A stretch of 64,000 nucleotides of DNA from CTSoil-043 sp963821235 (GTDB lineage Bacteria; Chloroflexota; Limnocylindria; Limnocylindrales; CSP1-4): NCBI GenBank assembly GCA_963821235.1, contig CAWGCS010000002.1, positions 310,001 through 374,000 of the forward strand. The letters run 5' to 3'. The stretch's first letter is position 1. Every line of letters starts with the position of its first letter. The notes under the pieces were generated by a model. That model saw only the letters and a program-made list of their open reading frames with translations, did not search any database and had not been told where the DNA came from. Of this stretch, positions 1 through 8,509 are shown one piece after another. A program made the translations under genes and the position numbers.

Positions 1-443
1 GTCAGCCCGATGTGGCCCATCACCGGGATCCCTGCCTTGACGAGGGCCTCGATGATCCGGGTCGCCCGCACCCCGCCCTCGATCTTGACCGCCTGGGCAC
101 CGGCTTCGCGGAGGAAGCGGCCGGCGTTCGCCAGGGCGTCCTCGGGTGTCGCGTAGGAGAGGAACGGCATGTCCCCCACGACCATCGCCCGGCGCGTGCC
201 GCGGACCACGGCCTTGGTGTGGTGGAGCATCTCCTCCATCGTGACCCGCACGGTCGTCTCGTAGCCCAGCATCACCTGGCCGAGCGAGTCGCCGACCAGG
301 ATGGCCGGGATCCCGGCCTCGTCGACGAGCTGCGCCGTCGGGTGGTCGTAGGCGGTGAGCATGGCGATCCGCTCGCCGTCGGCGTGCATGCGGGCGAAGT
401 CGAGGACGGTGATGCGGTCGGGGGCGGTCGGGGTGGCACTCAC
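1..443 (-). CDS. panB: Ketopantoate hydroxymethyltransferase PanB (3' end cut by window)
   Basis: 3-methyl-2-oxobutanoate hydroxymethyltransferase, the first committed step of pantothenate synthesis, making ketopantoate from ketoisovalerate and methylene-tetrahydrofolate. About 147 N-terminal residues are visible, and the C-terminal half lies beyond the left edge. Family motifs are clear: MLTAYDHPTA, ILVGDSLGQVMLGY, VVGDMPFLSY, the substrate-lysine stretch AVKIEGG and VMGHIGLT. The GTG start at 443 shares a GTGA with the coaBC stop, so the two are translationally coupled. With coaBC and coaX it forms a CoA-biosynthesis unit read coaX, coaBC, panB. A second, divergent PanB lies at 62535-63389; this copy looks like the canonical one. 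Confidence 0.93.
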   Translation of the reverse strand, partial: MSATPTAPDRITVLDFARMHADGERIAMLTAYDHPTAQLVDEAGIPAILVGDSLGQVMLGYETTVRVTMEEMLHHTKAVVRGTRRAMVVGDMPFLSYATPEDALANAGRFLREAGAQAVKIEGGVRATRIIEALVKAGIPVMGHIGL

Positions 444-1843
444 GGGACGCGGCTCTCCTGCTGGGGCTCGGGCGATCCAGTCTGCGCCGCCGCGCCGCGG
501 GCGTCCAGCGCCACGACCACCCGGTCGAGGATCCGCTCCGCGACCTCGCGCTTGGGGAGGAGCGGCAGGGCCTCCTCGGTGCCGTCCGCGGCGAGGATCG
601 TGACGCGGTTGGTGGGCGTCCCGAAGCCCGAGCCCGCCTCGGCCACGTCGTTGGCCACCAGGAAGTCGACCCGCTTGCGGGACAGCTTGCCGGCGGCGCG
701 GTCGAGGCTGCCCGTCTCGGCCGCGAACGCGACAAGCACCGGCCGGGGCTGGAGTGGGGGACCGGACGCCTCGCCCGCGTCGTCGAGGCCGCGGACGACC
801 CGGCCCAGCTCGGCGATGAGGTCCGGATTGGCCACCAGCTCGAGGGTCAGGCCAGCGTCGGCCCGCGGCAGCTTGCGGTCAGCCGGGGACGACGGACGGA
901 AGTCCGCGACGGCGGCGGCCATGACGAGGGCGTCGAAGCCGGGCCGTCCACCCGGATCCTCGACGAGGCCGCGGAGGACGGTCCGCATCGCTGCCGCGCT
1001 CTCGGCCCGGACCACCTCGACGCCTTCGGGGAGGGGCACGCTGGCCATGGCCAGGACGAGCGTCACCCGCGCCCCGCGATCCCGCGCCGCTTCGGCGAGG
1101 GCGACGCCCATCGCCCCCGTGCTGCGGTTGCCGATGAAGCGCACCGGGTCGATCGGCTCGGCCGTGCCGCCGGCCGTGATCACGACGTGCCGGCCCGTCA
1201 GGTCGTCGCCGTCGCGACCCAGCCCCTCGACCTCCACCCGCGACAGGCGGGGCGGACGATCGGCCGGGTCGGGCCGGCGCGGCGGGCCGTCCCCGACCGC
1301 CCGCACGACGGCATCGATGATCTCCCCGAGCTCGGCCAGGCGACCCGGCCCGACCTGCCCGGAGGCGAGAGCTCCGCTCGTCGGCTCGACGATCGCGTAG
1401 CCGAACTGGTCGCGAAGGATCGCGACGTTCGCCTGGGTGGCCGGATGAGCGTACATGTCGCCGTCCATCGCGGGGGCCACGACGACGGGGGCCGCCGTGG
1501 CCAGGCAGGTTGCGGTCACGACGTCGGCGGCGAGGCCGTGGGCCATCGCGCCCAGCCAGTGCGCCGTCGCCGGTGCCACCACGACCGCGTCGGCGGCGTC
1601 GGCCGTCAGAACGTGCCCGATCCGCCCGTCGGGCAGGAGGTCGAGGACGTCCGCGTCGACGCGCCGCCGCGACAGGGCGGCCAGGGTCAGGGGGGCGACG
1701 AAGCGGGTCGCCGAGGGCGTCATGAGGACCTGGACCTCGGCACCCTCGGCCCGGAGGAGGCGGAGGAGGTCGACCGCCTTGAAGGCCGCGATCGAGCCCG
1801 TGATCCCGAGGCCGAGGAAGCGCCCGGCAAGGCGCCCGGCCAC
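440..1843 (-). CDS. coaBC: Bifunctional phosphopantothenoylcysteine decarboxylase / phosphopantothenate-cysteine ligase
   Basis: Carries out two consecutive CoA steps: ligation of cysteine to 4'-phosphopantothenate, then FMN-dependent decarboxylation. It has 467 residues, slightly above the usual 400. The N-terminal flavoprotein domain (about 1-190) shows ITGSIAAFKA, APATAHWLG and the substrate clamp region APAMDGDMYAHPATQ. The C-terminal CoaB domain begins near residue 218 with VVITAGGTAEPIDPVRFI and GNRSTGAMG, and ends with LVANDV. It starts with GTG three bases after the coaX stop and overlaps panB downstream. The order and coupling support one CoA operon. Confidence 0.95.
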   Translation of the reverse strand: MAGRLAGRFLGLGITGSIAAFKAVDLLRLLRAEGAEVQVLMTPSATRFVAPLTLAALSRRRVDADVLDLLPDGRIGHVLTADAADAVVVAPATAHWLGAMAHGLAADVVTATCLATAAPVVVAPAMDGDMYAHPATQANVAILRDQFGYAIVEPTSGALASGQVGPGRLAELGEIIDAVVRAVGDGPPRRPDPADRPPRLSRVEVEGLGRDGDDLTGRHVVITAGGTAEPIDPVRFIGNRSTGAMGVALAEAARDRGARVTLVLAMASVPLPEGVEVVRAESAAAMRTVLRGLVEDPGGRPGFDALVMAAAVADFRPSSPADRKLPRADAGLTLELVANPDLIAELGRVVRGLDDAGEASGPPLQPRPVLVAFAAETGSLDRAAGKLSRKRVDFLVANDVAEAGSGFGTPTNRVTILAADGTEEALPLLPKREVAERILDRVVVALDARGAAAQTGSPEPQQESRVP

Positions 1844-1846
1844 GCC

Positions 1847-2644
1847 TCAGGCCTCCCCTGCGCCGACGGCGGCACGATGCACCAGGATCAGCCCGCGCAG
1901 CGTGAGATCGGGGTCGACGGCGTCGATCCCCTCGACGGTCCTGGCCCAGGGCAGCGCGGCCAGTCCGCCCGTGAGCACGACCCGCACGTCGTGTGGGGAG
2001 ACCGCGGCGGCCGCCGCCAGCTCGCGACGCATCCGGGCCACGAGCCCCTCGATCATCGCCCGGTGGCCCAGCACGGAGCCGACCCGCATCGCGTCGACGG
2101 TGTCGTGGCCGATCGGGCCGTCGGGGAGGCGCGGCTCGATCCGCGGCAGGCGAGCCGTCCGCGCGGCGAGAGCCTCGAGGCCGAGCATCATCCCGGGGGC
2201 GATGGCGCCGCCGACGAAGGTTCCCGTTTGGTCCACCGCGTCGAGCGTCGTGGCGGTGCCGCAGTCGACGACGATCGCCGGCGTCCCGTGCAGGTGCGCG
2301 GCTGCGTAGGCGTTGACGAGCCGGTCGGGCCCGATGTCGGCCGGGTGCTCGACGCGGACGGCGACGGGGACGGTGGCGGCCGAGGCGACGATGCAGGTGA
2401 TCGTCCGCCGGGCCGCCAGGGCCTCCACGGTCTCGACGAAGGCAGGGACGGTCGAGGCCAGGGCGATCGATCCGGCGCCGGCGAGGTGCAGCCCGTCGAG
2501 GGAGAGGAGCCCCTCGAGGAGGAGCTCGAGCTCGTCGGGCGTGGTGCCCGGCCTCGTCGCCGCCCGGCGGGTCGTGGCCAGGGCGCCGTCGCGGGCGGTG
2601 CCCAGGCGCAGGTTGGAGTTGCCGACGTCGATCGCGAGGAGCAT
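1847..2644 (-). CDS. coaX: Type III pantothenate kinase
   Basis: Phosphorylates pantothenate, the first step from vitamin B5 to CoA; type III enzymes are ASKHA-fold kinases not inhibited by CoA. The protein has 265 residues, normal for the family. It opens with LLAIDVGNSNLRLG and carries DIGPDRLVNAYAA, VVDCGTATTLDAVD, FVGGAIAPGM and VLTGGLAALP, the standard CoaX blocks. The ATG at 2644 is chosen because the family's first strand begins immediately after it. The open frame extends about 89 codons further upstream, but that part is arginine/proline-rich shadow over the intergenic region. A TATCAT box ends six bases before the ATG, so the mRNA may be leaderless. Confidence 0.94.
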   Translation of the reverse strand: MLLAIDVGNSNLRLGTARDGALATTRRAATRPGTTPDELELLLEGLLSLDGLHLAGAGSIALASTVPAFVETVEALAARRTITCIVASAATVPVAVRVEHPADIGPDRLVNAYAAAHLHGTPAIVVDCGTATTLDAVDQTGTFVGGAIAPGMMLGLEALAARTARLPRIEPRLPDGPIGHDTVDAMRVGSVLGHRAMIEGLVARMRRELAAAAAVSPHDVRVVLTGGLAALPWARTVEGIDAVDPDLTLRGLILVHRAAVGAGEA

Positions 2645-2650
2645 GGCCCG

Positions 2651-2656
2651 ATGATA
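2651..2656 (-). promoter_or_regulatory. Candidate -10 box for coaX (leaderless start)
   Basis: On the minus strand TATCAT lies six bases upstream of the coaX ATG, which would place the transcription start on or beside the start codon. I see no good -35 hexamer. The call rests on one hexamer and spacing only. Confidence 0.3.
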
Positions 2657-2777
2657 GGCCGCCCGTGGGCGCCCGGTCGGGTGCGCGGGCGGCAGGCGGC
2701 TGGGTCGCGGACCGTGCGCGAGCGGCTCGCGTGGGGGTCGCGGACGGTCCCGGGAGGCTTCGCGGACCCCGGCCGGT

Positions 2778-2801
2778 GCGCTACGATCCGGGGGTCCCGC
2801 C
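2778..2801 (+). promoter_or_regulatory. Promoter-like element (TACGAT) shared with the aldolase gene
   Basis: Contains TACGAT at 2782-2787, a plausible -10 box 32 bases before the ATG of the 141-residue gene. The whole 24-base block recurs without a mismatch on the minus strand at 20798-20821, upstream of the LacD-type aldolase. The run after the -10 is G/C-rich with a GGGGGTCCC centre. The -35 region is poor. Confidence 0.45.
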
Positions 2802-2819
2802 GGCGCAGGAGGAGTCCCG

Positions 2820-3245
2820 ATGGAGCGCCCGACTCCCGCCAAGTTCTTCGTGAACAGTGGCATCGTGTCGTCCCGCTCCGACATCCTCAACCTGCTCCGT
2901 CCGCTCCTCAAGCAGACCGTCTCGTACCGCTACTTCCGAGGCCGCGAGCTCGTCGCCCACGGCACCGGCTGGGTGGAGCGCGTCGTCGTCGACGAGCCCG
3001 AGACGTCGTCCTACTTCACCCCCGTCTCGATCTGCCTCAACGTCGACTCCTTCGAGCACCTCGAGTTCGAGACGCGGCCCGACCAGCTGATCGCCTATGC
3101 CCTCGTGGAGGGCGACGAGCGGGTCGTGGTGGAGTTCTCCCCCCTCGGGACGGGTGACGGGCGCGAGCCGCAGCAGCTCGCCTTCGACACGAGCGGCTTC
3201 GTCCAGATGGAGCTGATGGGACCGGAGGTCGACGAGAGCGCCTGA
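2820..3245 (+). CDS. Conserved-looking hypothetical protein, 141 residues
   Basis: I do not recognise the family. The product is soluble-looking, without signal peptide or membrane segment, and has alternating hydrophobic strands (RVVVDEPETSSYFTPVSICL, AYALVEGDERVVVEFSPL) that suggest a small beta-rich domain. The ATG at 2820 has AGGAGG seven bases upstream (2808-2813), which fixes the start. It is divergent from coaX and convergent with the ABC permease at 3298, so it is a single-gene unit. Codon use matches the neighbours. Confidence 0.7.
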   Translation: MERPTPAKFFVNSGIVSSRSDILNLLRPLLKQTVSYRYFRGRELVAHGTGWVERVVVDEPETSSYFTPVSICLNVDSFEHLEFETRPDQLIAYALVEGDERVVVEFSPLGTGDGREPQQLAFDTSGFVQMELMGPEVDESA

Positions 3246-3297
3246 GCGCCCGGCCCCGGCGCTCCGTTCCGATCCCGCCCGCGATCCCCCCGGGCGC

Positions 3298-4266
3298 CTA
3301 CAGCCCGCGCTCGCCGCGCACGTAGGGGAGGCCGAGGGCGGCGGGGGCGCCGAGGCGCTTGCGCATGGCCTCGCCCGAGACCGCCACGAGCACCCCGATG
3401 ATGAGGATGTAGGGGACCATCTCCAGGAAGAACGTCAGCGTGTGGTCGTGGAAGAAGGGGTTCGGGACGCCGAAGAGCTCCTGGGGGCCCTGGATGTCGA
3501 TCAGCATCCGCCGGATCGCGGCGAAGAGGTACGCGCCGACCGCGGCCCGGACCGGGCTCCACTGGGCGAAGATCACGAGCGCCACCGCGATCCACCCCTG
3601 GCCGCTCGTCGTGAGGTCGCCGAACCAGCCAGGAGAGACGGCCAGCGTGATCGCGGCGCCGGCGAGGCCGGCGAAGAGGCCGCCCACGATCACGTAGGCA
3701 TGGCGCAGGCGGTAGACGTCGACGCCCAGCGTGTCGGCGGCCGCCGGGCTCTCGCCGACCGCCCGCAGGTGGAGGCCCGGCCGCGTCCGGTCGATCCAGT
3801 ACCAGGCCAGCGGCACGACGAGGTAGCCGACGTAGACGAGCACGCTCTGGTCGGTGAAGAAGATGGGCCCGACCACCGGGACGGCGGCCAGCCCGGGGAC
3901 GGTGAACGTGGGCAGGAGGGCGATCGCCCCGGCCTTCGACAGGTCCTCGCCGAGGACCCGGGCGAGGCCCGTCCCCAGGAAGGTCAGGGCCAGCCCGGAG
4001 ACGACCTGCTCGGCCTGGAAGCTGATCGTGATGACGGCGTGGAGGACCGACAGGAGGCCGCCGGCCAGCGTCCCGAGCCCGAGGCCCAGCCAGGGATTGC
4101 CGGTCGCCACGGCCGTCCCGTAGGCCACGACGGCGCCGATGAGCATCATCCCCTCGACGCCCAGGTTCAGCACGCCGGCCCGCTCGGCGAAGATCTCGCC
4201 GACGGCCGCGAAGAGGAGGACCGTTCCCGAGGCGACGCCCGCGGCCAGGATGATCGTGGGATCCAT
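3298..4266 (-). CDS. BMP-family ABC importer, second inner-membrane permease
   Basis: Second membrane subunit of a nucleoside-type (BMP/Med, YufNOPQ-like) importer; 322 residues with eight to ten hydrophobic segments. Family features are the opening DPTIILAAGVASGTVLL, FAERAGVLNLGVEGMMLIGA, and VAVVIFAQWSPVRAA-like blocks near the C-terminus. The ATG at 4266 overlaps the upstream permease stop in a TGATG junction. The last gene of the unit, it ends with TAG at 3298. It is in the same frame as the frameshifted ATPase but is a separate gene. Confidence 0.9.
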   Translation of the reverse strand: MDPTIILAAGVASGTVLLFAAVGEIFAERAGVLNLGVEGMMLIGAVVAYGTAVATGNPWLGLGLGTLAGGLLSVLHAVITISFQAEQVVSGLALTFLGTGLARVLGEDLSKAGAIALLPTFTVPGLAAVPVVGPIFFTDQSVLVYVGYLVVPLAWYWIDRTRPGLHLRAVGESPAAADTLGVDVYRLRHAYVIVGGLFAGLAGAAITLAVSPGWFGDLTTSGQGWIAVALVIFAQWSPVRAAVGAYLFAAIRRMLIDIQGPQELFGVPNPFFHDHTLTFFLEMVPYILIIGVLVAVSGEAMRKRLGAPAALGLPYVRGERGL

Positions 4267-5396
4267 CAGGCGACCCGCCGCTCGAGCCGGACGCGGTAGC
4301 GGAGGGCGACCTCGCTGGCGATGAGCGAGAAGAGGATGATCCCCTGGATCATCGAGGGGATCCCGGACGGCTGGATCTCGCGGCCGGCCAGGATGAGGGC
4401 CCCGAAGGCGATCGAGGCGACGATCACGCCGTACGGGTGGAGCTTGGCGATGTAGGCGACGATGATCGCGGTGAAGCCGTAGCCGGGCGAGATCGCCTGC
4501 TGGAGGCGGTGCACGACGCCGCCCACCTCGCTCATTCCGGCCAGACCGGCCAGGGCGCCCGACAGGGCGAAGACGAGGACCGTGTTGCGGACGACGTCGA
4601 TCCCGGCATAGCGGGCGGCCTGCGGGCTGTCGCCGATGAGCCGGATCTCGTAGCCGCGGCGGCTTCGGAAGAGGAGGAGGCGGACGAGGACCGCGGCGAT
4701 CAGGCCGAAGGCGAGGCCGAGGTGGACCGTCAGGCCCGAGAAGGCCGGCACCGCGTCCGCGAAGTCGGAGAGGCGCGGCAGCCACGCCTCCGGCGGGAAC
4801 GTGGGGGTCAGCTGGAAGCCCCCCTCGCTCCACGGCCCGAAGACCCAGTAGGCGATCCAGAGGGCCGCGACGTAGTTGAGCATGAGGGTGACGATGATCT
4901 CGTTCACCCCCCGCACGGCCTTCAGGATCCCCGGGATCGCCCCGTAGGCGGCGCCGGCGATCATGCCGGCGGCCATCATCAGGGGGATCGTCACGATCGA
5001 GGGCGTCCCCGCCGGGACGATCGGGATGAGGACCACGGCGGAGGCGCCCCAGGCGCCCATCAGGAACTGGCCCTCCGCCCCGATGTTCCAGAGGCGCATC
5101 CGGAAGGCCAGCGCGCAGGCGAGCCCGGTGAGCAGGAGCGGGGTCGCCTTGACGAGGGTGTCGGAGATGACCCCGAGGCTGCCGAACGAGGCCCGGAAGA
5201 TGTGGGCGAAGATCGGGATCGGCTCGCCGCCGGCGACCCACAGGATCGTCCCGCTGATGAGGATCGCGACGACCACCGCGCCGATCGTGGTCGCGACCGG
5301 GAGCCAGCGCGGGATCTCCAGGCGCCGCTCCATGCGGAGCGTCCACGGCAGGCGGCCGCCGCCCGCGCCGGGCCGGTCGGGGGTCATGGCGGTCAC
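4266..5396 (-). CDS. BMP-family ABC importer, first inner-membrane permease
   Basis: 376-residue permease of the BPD_transp_2 (RbsC/YufP) type. A cytoplasmic N-terminus of about 40 residues is followed by multiple membrane segments, including the conserved cytoplasmic loop around GAEGQFLMGAWGA and NEIIVTLMLNYVA. The GTG at 5396 forms a GTGA overlap with the TGA that the ATPase would use in its restored frame. Its coupling to that stop is part of the evidence that the ATPase reading frame has lost one base. Substrate is likely a purine nucleoside or similar compound, by family only. Confidence 0.9.
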   Translation of the reverse strand: MTAMTPDRPGAGGGRLPWTLRMERRLEIPRWLPVATTIGAVVVAILISGTILWVAGGEPIPIFAHIFRASFGSLGVISDTLVKATPLLLTGLACALAFRMRLWNIGAEGQFLMGAWGASAVVLIPIVPAGTPSIVTIPLMMAAGMIAGAAYGAIPGILKAVRGVNEIIVTLMLNYVAALWIAYWVFGPWSEGGFQLTPTFPPEAWLPRLSDFADAVPAFSGLTVHLGLAFGLIAAVLVRLLLFRSRRGYEIRLIGDSPQAARYAGIDVVRNTVLVFALSGALAGLAGMSEVGGVVHRLQQAISPGYGFTAIIVAYIAKLHPYGVIVASIAFGALILAGREIQPSGIPSMIQGIILFSLIASEVALRYRVRLERRVA

Positions 5397-6963
5397 GGGG
5401 CGGCCGCCGCGGCCTCGGGCGCGCGCGGGGGCTCGCCGGGCCGCCCATCATGCGCAGGCCGATCTCGGCGATGTCCGCCTCGACCGAGTCGAAGAGGCCG
5501 GCGATCTGTCCCTCGTAGATGACCGCCACGCGGTCGGCGAGGGCGAGCACCTCGTCGAGGTCCTCGCTGATGAGGATCGTGGCCGAGCCGGCCGCGCGCT
5601 GGTCCAGGAGGAGGCGATGGACGGTGACGATGGCCCCGACGTCGAGGCCGCGGGTCGGCTGGACGGCGACCATGAGGCGCGGCTGGGAGGCGATCTCGCG
5701 GGCGAGGATGAGGCGCTGGAGGTTGCCCCCGGACAGGAGCCGGGCCTCGGTCTCGACCGTGGGCACGGCGATGGCGTAGGTCTCCCGGAGCCGGTTGGCG
5801 AAGCGGCGGACCGCCCCGGTGTCGATCGTCCAGCGCCGCGCCACCGGGGCGTCGCGGTAGCTCTTCATGATGAGGTTGTCGGCGACCGAGAGGTTCGGCG
5901 CCGTGCCGACGCCGGTGCGGTCCTCCGGCACGTGGGCCACCCGCTGGACGATCGTCTGGCGCGGGGTCCGGTTGCCGACCTCGACGCCGTTCACCGTCAC
6001 CGAGCCCGAGGTGCAGCGCCGGAGGCCGGTCAGGACCTGGGCCAGCTCCGACTGGCCGTTGCCGGCCACGCCGGCGACCCCCAGGATCTCGCCGGACCGC
6101 ACCTCGAGGGAGATCCCCCGGAGGGCCGGGAGGCCGCGATCGCTCTGCGCCCGGACGTCCTGCATGCGCAGCACCACCGGGCCCGGGGCGAACGGCGTCC
6201 GCTCGATCGCCTCGACGACCTCGCGGCCCACCATCAGGCGGGCCAGGCCGGCCGTCGTCGTGTCGGCGATCGGGATGCCGGCCGCCGTTGCCCGGCCCCG
6301 CCGCATCACGCTGACCCGGTCGGCGATCTGGCTGACCTCGCCGAGCTTGTGGCTGATGAAGACGACCGACGCACCGCCGGCCACCATGGAGCGCAGGGTC
6401 CGGAACAGGTCGGCCGCCTCCTGCGGTGCCAGGACGGCCGTCGGCTCGTCGAGGATGAGGATCCGGGCGCCGCGGTAGAGCATCTTCAGGATCTCGACGC
6501 GCTGCTGCTCCCCGACGGAGAGCTGCCACACGCGCGCCCGGGGATCGACGGCCAGGCCGTGGCGGCGGGCCAGGTCGGCGACCTCGTCGTCGTAGCGGCC
6601 GAGGTCGACCCTGAAGCGCGGCTGGTCGAGGCCGATGAGGACGTTCTCGGTGACCGTCTGGGTGGGCACCAGGGCGAAGTGCTGGTGGACCATCCCCAGC
6701 CCGGCCGCGATGGCGTCGCGCGGCGAGCGGAACTCCACCGGCCGGCCGAAGACGAGGACCCGCCCCGCGTCGGGCCGGTAGAGCCCGTCGAGCACGTTCA
6801 TGAGGGTGCTCTTGCCGGCGCCGTTCTCACCCAGCAGGGCGTGGATCTCCCCGCTTCGCAGCTCGAAGTCGACCCCGTCGTTGGCGACGACGCCGGGGAA
6901 GCGCTTGACGATGCCGCGCATCTCCACGGCGAGCGGGCTGGGGGCGGCCGGTGCGTCGCTCAT
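5393..6963 (-). CDS. BMP-family ABC importer, double-domain ATPase (one-base frameshift near the C-terminus)
   Basis: RbsA/YufO-type ATPase with two nucleotide-binding domains. Domain 1 has Walker A GENGAGKST, signature LSVGEQQRVEI and Walker B ILILDEPTAVL. Domain 2 has a degenerate Walker A GVAGNGQSE and signature LSGGNLQRLIL, as usual in this family. From the ATG at 6963 the frame is intact to GLRMMG. It then runs open, without a stop, through the next permease gene and into the second permease. Adding one G in the GGG run at 5444-5446 restores a normal tail ending PEAAAAAP and a TGA at 5395-5393 that overlaps the permease start. The length becomes 523 residues, normal for the family. Either a sequencing or assembly error or a recent indel; activity is probably little affected. 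Confidence 0.88.
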
Positions 6964-6988
6964 GGGCTGGCTCGCTTCGTGCAACGAA

Positions 6989-7021
6989 GAGGCCCGCGAC
7001 GAGCGGGTCGTCGCGGGCCTC
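6989..7021 (-). terminator. Intercistronic hairpin between lipoprotein and ATPase genes
   Basis: Perfect 14-bp inverted repeat (arms 6989-7002 and 7008-7021, 5-base loop) in the 71-base gap after the lipoprotein stop. A second small hairpin, 6-bp stem and 3-base loop, abuts it at 6975-6989. There is no U-run, so it is more likely a partial terminator or an mRNA 3'-end stabiliser. Such a structure would keep binding-protein transcript in excess over the membrane subunits. Confidence 0.6.
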
Positions 7022-7034
7022 GACATCGGCGTGG

Positions 7035-8279
7035 CTACTGGGGAAGCTCGCCGTTGATGCCTTCGGCGAACCACTTCATGCAGACGGTGCACTCGCTTCC
7101 CGGGGCGCCCGGCGGGAACTGGTCGAGGTCCGACTGCTGGAGCTTCTCGCCCGCGGCGAGGACCTGCTTGCCGGTGTTGTCGGTGATCGGGCCGGCGAAG
7201 ACGTCGAAGCGGGTGAACTCACCCTTCAGCATCTTGGCCAGGGTGTCCTTGACGAGCTGGACGTCGGCTGCGGGCAGGTCCTTGATGCCCATGCGCGGCG
7301 TCTCGCCCTCCATGAAGCCGAGCAGGGCCATCGCCCCGGAGTCGGCGTCGAAGTACTCGTAGCCGGCCTTGTAGGTCCCCGCCTTCACCTGCTCCGCGAT
7401 GCGGACGTATTCGGGACCCCAGATCCAGTAGGGAGCGGTCAGGCAGCGGTCGACCTTGCAGGACGCCGGGTGGTCGTAGGTGACGCCCCACTTGCCCTTC
7501 TCCTGGGCGACGTCGGCCACGGCGCCGGTGTCGGCCCCGGTGAAGACCACCTGGGCGCCGGCGTCGAACAGGGAGGCCGCGGCCTCCTTCTCCTTGACCG
7601 GCTCGTGCCAGGTGTTGATGAAGCGGACGTCCATCGTGCATTCCGGGCAGGTCTTCTTGACGCCCAGCATGATCGCGTTGCCCAGCCGGATCTCTTCCGG
7701 GATGGGGAACGTCGCCATGTACCCGATCTTCGGGTTGCCGTCGAGCTTGGCCCGCGACCCGGCCAGCATCCCGGCCAGGTACTTGAAGTCCTCCATGGCC
7801 CCGAAGAAGTTGCCGAAGTTCGTGCCGTTCGACTTGTAGCCCGTCAGGTGGAGGTAGGTGATCTTGGGGAACTCCTTGGCCACGGTCTCCATGGGATCCA
7901 TGTAGCCGAAGGAGGTGCCGATGATGAAGTTGAAGCCCTTCCGCGACAGGCTGCGGAAGACCTGCTCCGAGTCGGTGCCCTCGGGCACGTTCTCGATGTA
8001 GGCGACGTGCGAGTCGGCCATGTTCTCGCACAGGTAGATGAGGCCCTCGTAGTGGGCCTGGCTCCAGCCGCCGTCGTTGTGGGGTCCGATGAGGACCATC
8101 GCCACGTTGAACTTGCCCTCGACGATGTCGGGGATCTGGGTCACGCCGGCGGCCGCGCCGGCCTCGCAGCCCGCGGCCCCGGCCGACGGGCTCGCGCTCC
8201 CGCCGCCCGAGCTGCAGGCACTCACGATCAGGGCGGCCGCCGCGAGCAGCGTCAGCGGCATCCGGAGTCGGCTGGCCAT
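7035..8279 (-). CDS. BMP-family substrate-binding lipoprotein
   Basis: Extracytoplasmic binding protein of the BMP/Med (PnrA-like) family, 414 residues. It starts with a lipoprotein signal, MASRLRMPLTLLAAAALIVS followed by the lipobox Cys at ALIVSAC. A Ser/Gly linker follows, then the family blocks FNVAMVLIGPHNDGGWSQAH, FNFIIGTSFGYMDP and GAQVVFTGADTGA. The ATG at 8279 is chosen because it begins the signal peptide. It heads the importer unit and is followed by a strong hairpin, then the ATPase and two permeases. Ligand is unknown; nucleosides are the commonest for this family. Confidence 0.92.
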   Translation of the reverse strand: MASRLRMPLTLLAAAALIVSACSSGGGSASPSAGAAGCEAGAAAGVTQIPDIVEGKFNVAMVLIGPHNDGGWSQAHYEGLIYLCENMADSHVAYIENVPEGTDSEQVFRSLSRKGFNFIIGTSFGYMDPMETVAKEFPKITYLHLTGYKSNGTNFGNFFGAMEDFKYLAGMLAGSRAKLDGNPKIGYMATFPIPEEIRLGNAIMLGVKKTCPECTMDVRFINTWHEPVKEKEAAASLFDAGAQVVFTGADTGAVADVAQEKGKWGVTYDHPASCKVDRCLTAPYWIWGPEYVRIAEQVKAGTYKAGYEYFDADSGAMALLGFMEGETPRMGIKDLPAADVQLVKDTLAKMLKGEFTRFDVFAGPITDNTGKQVLAAGEKLQQSDLDQFPPGAPGSECTVCMKWFAEGINGELPQ

Positions 8280-8509
8280 CGTGTCCTTCCTCCATGCGCT
8301 TGCCACGCTCGGCAGGGGGACGCGCTCCTGCGGGCGATCCCGCGCCCGGTCTCCCCGGACCGGGGCTCGAGCCGGACCGCGCCCCCCAAGGATAGTCCCC
8401 CCGGCCCCCGCCGATTGGCCCCTGCGGGCCGCCGCGAGGGGAGGTCGAGGGCACGCCGGCAGCCCGTTCCGGCGCACCGTCCGGCGGTCGATCGGCTACC
8501 GTTCGCCCG

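Noticed and set aside
2645..2911. N-terminal extension of CoaX by 89 residues
   Set aside because: The extension is low-complexity Arg/Pro sequence across the divergent promoter region, and the family begins at the ATG at 2644.
3298..7092. A single 1264-residue ATPase-permease fusion protein
   Set aside because: The middle third is the shadow of permease 1, which is intact in another frame. The open frame arises from a one-base loss near 5445.
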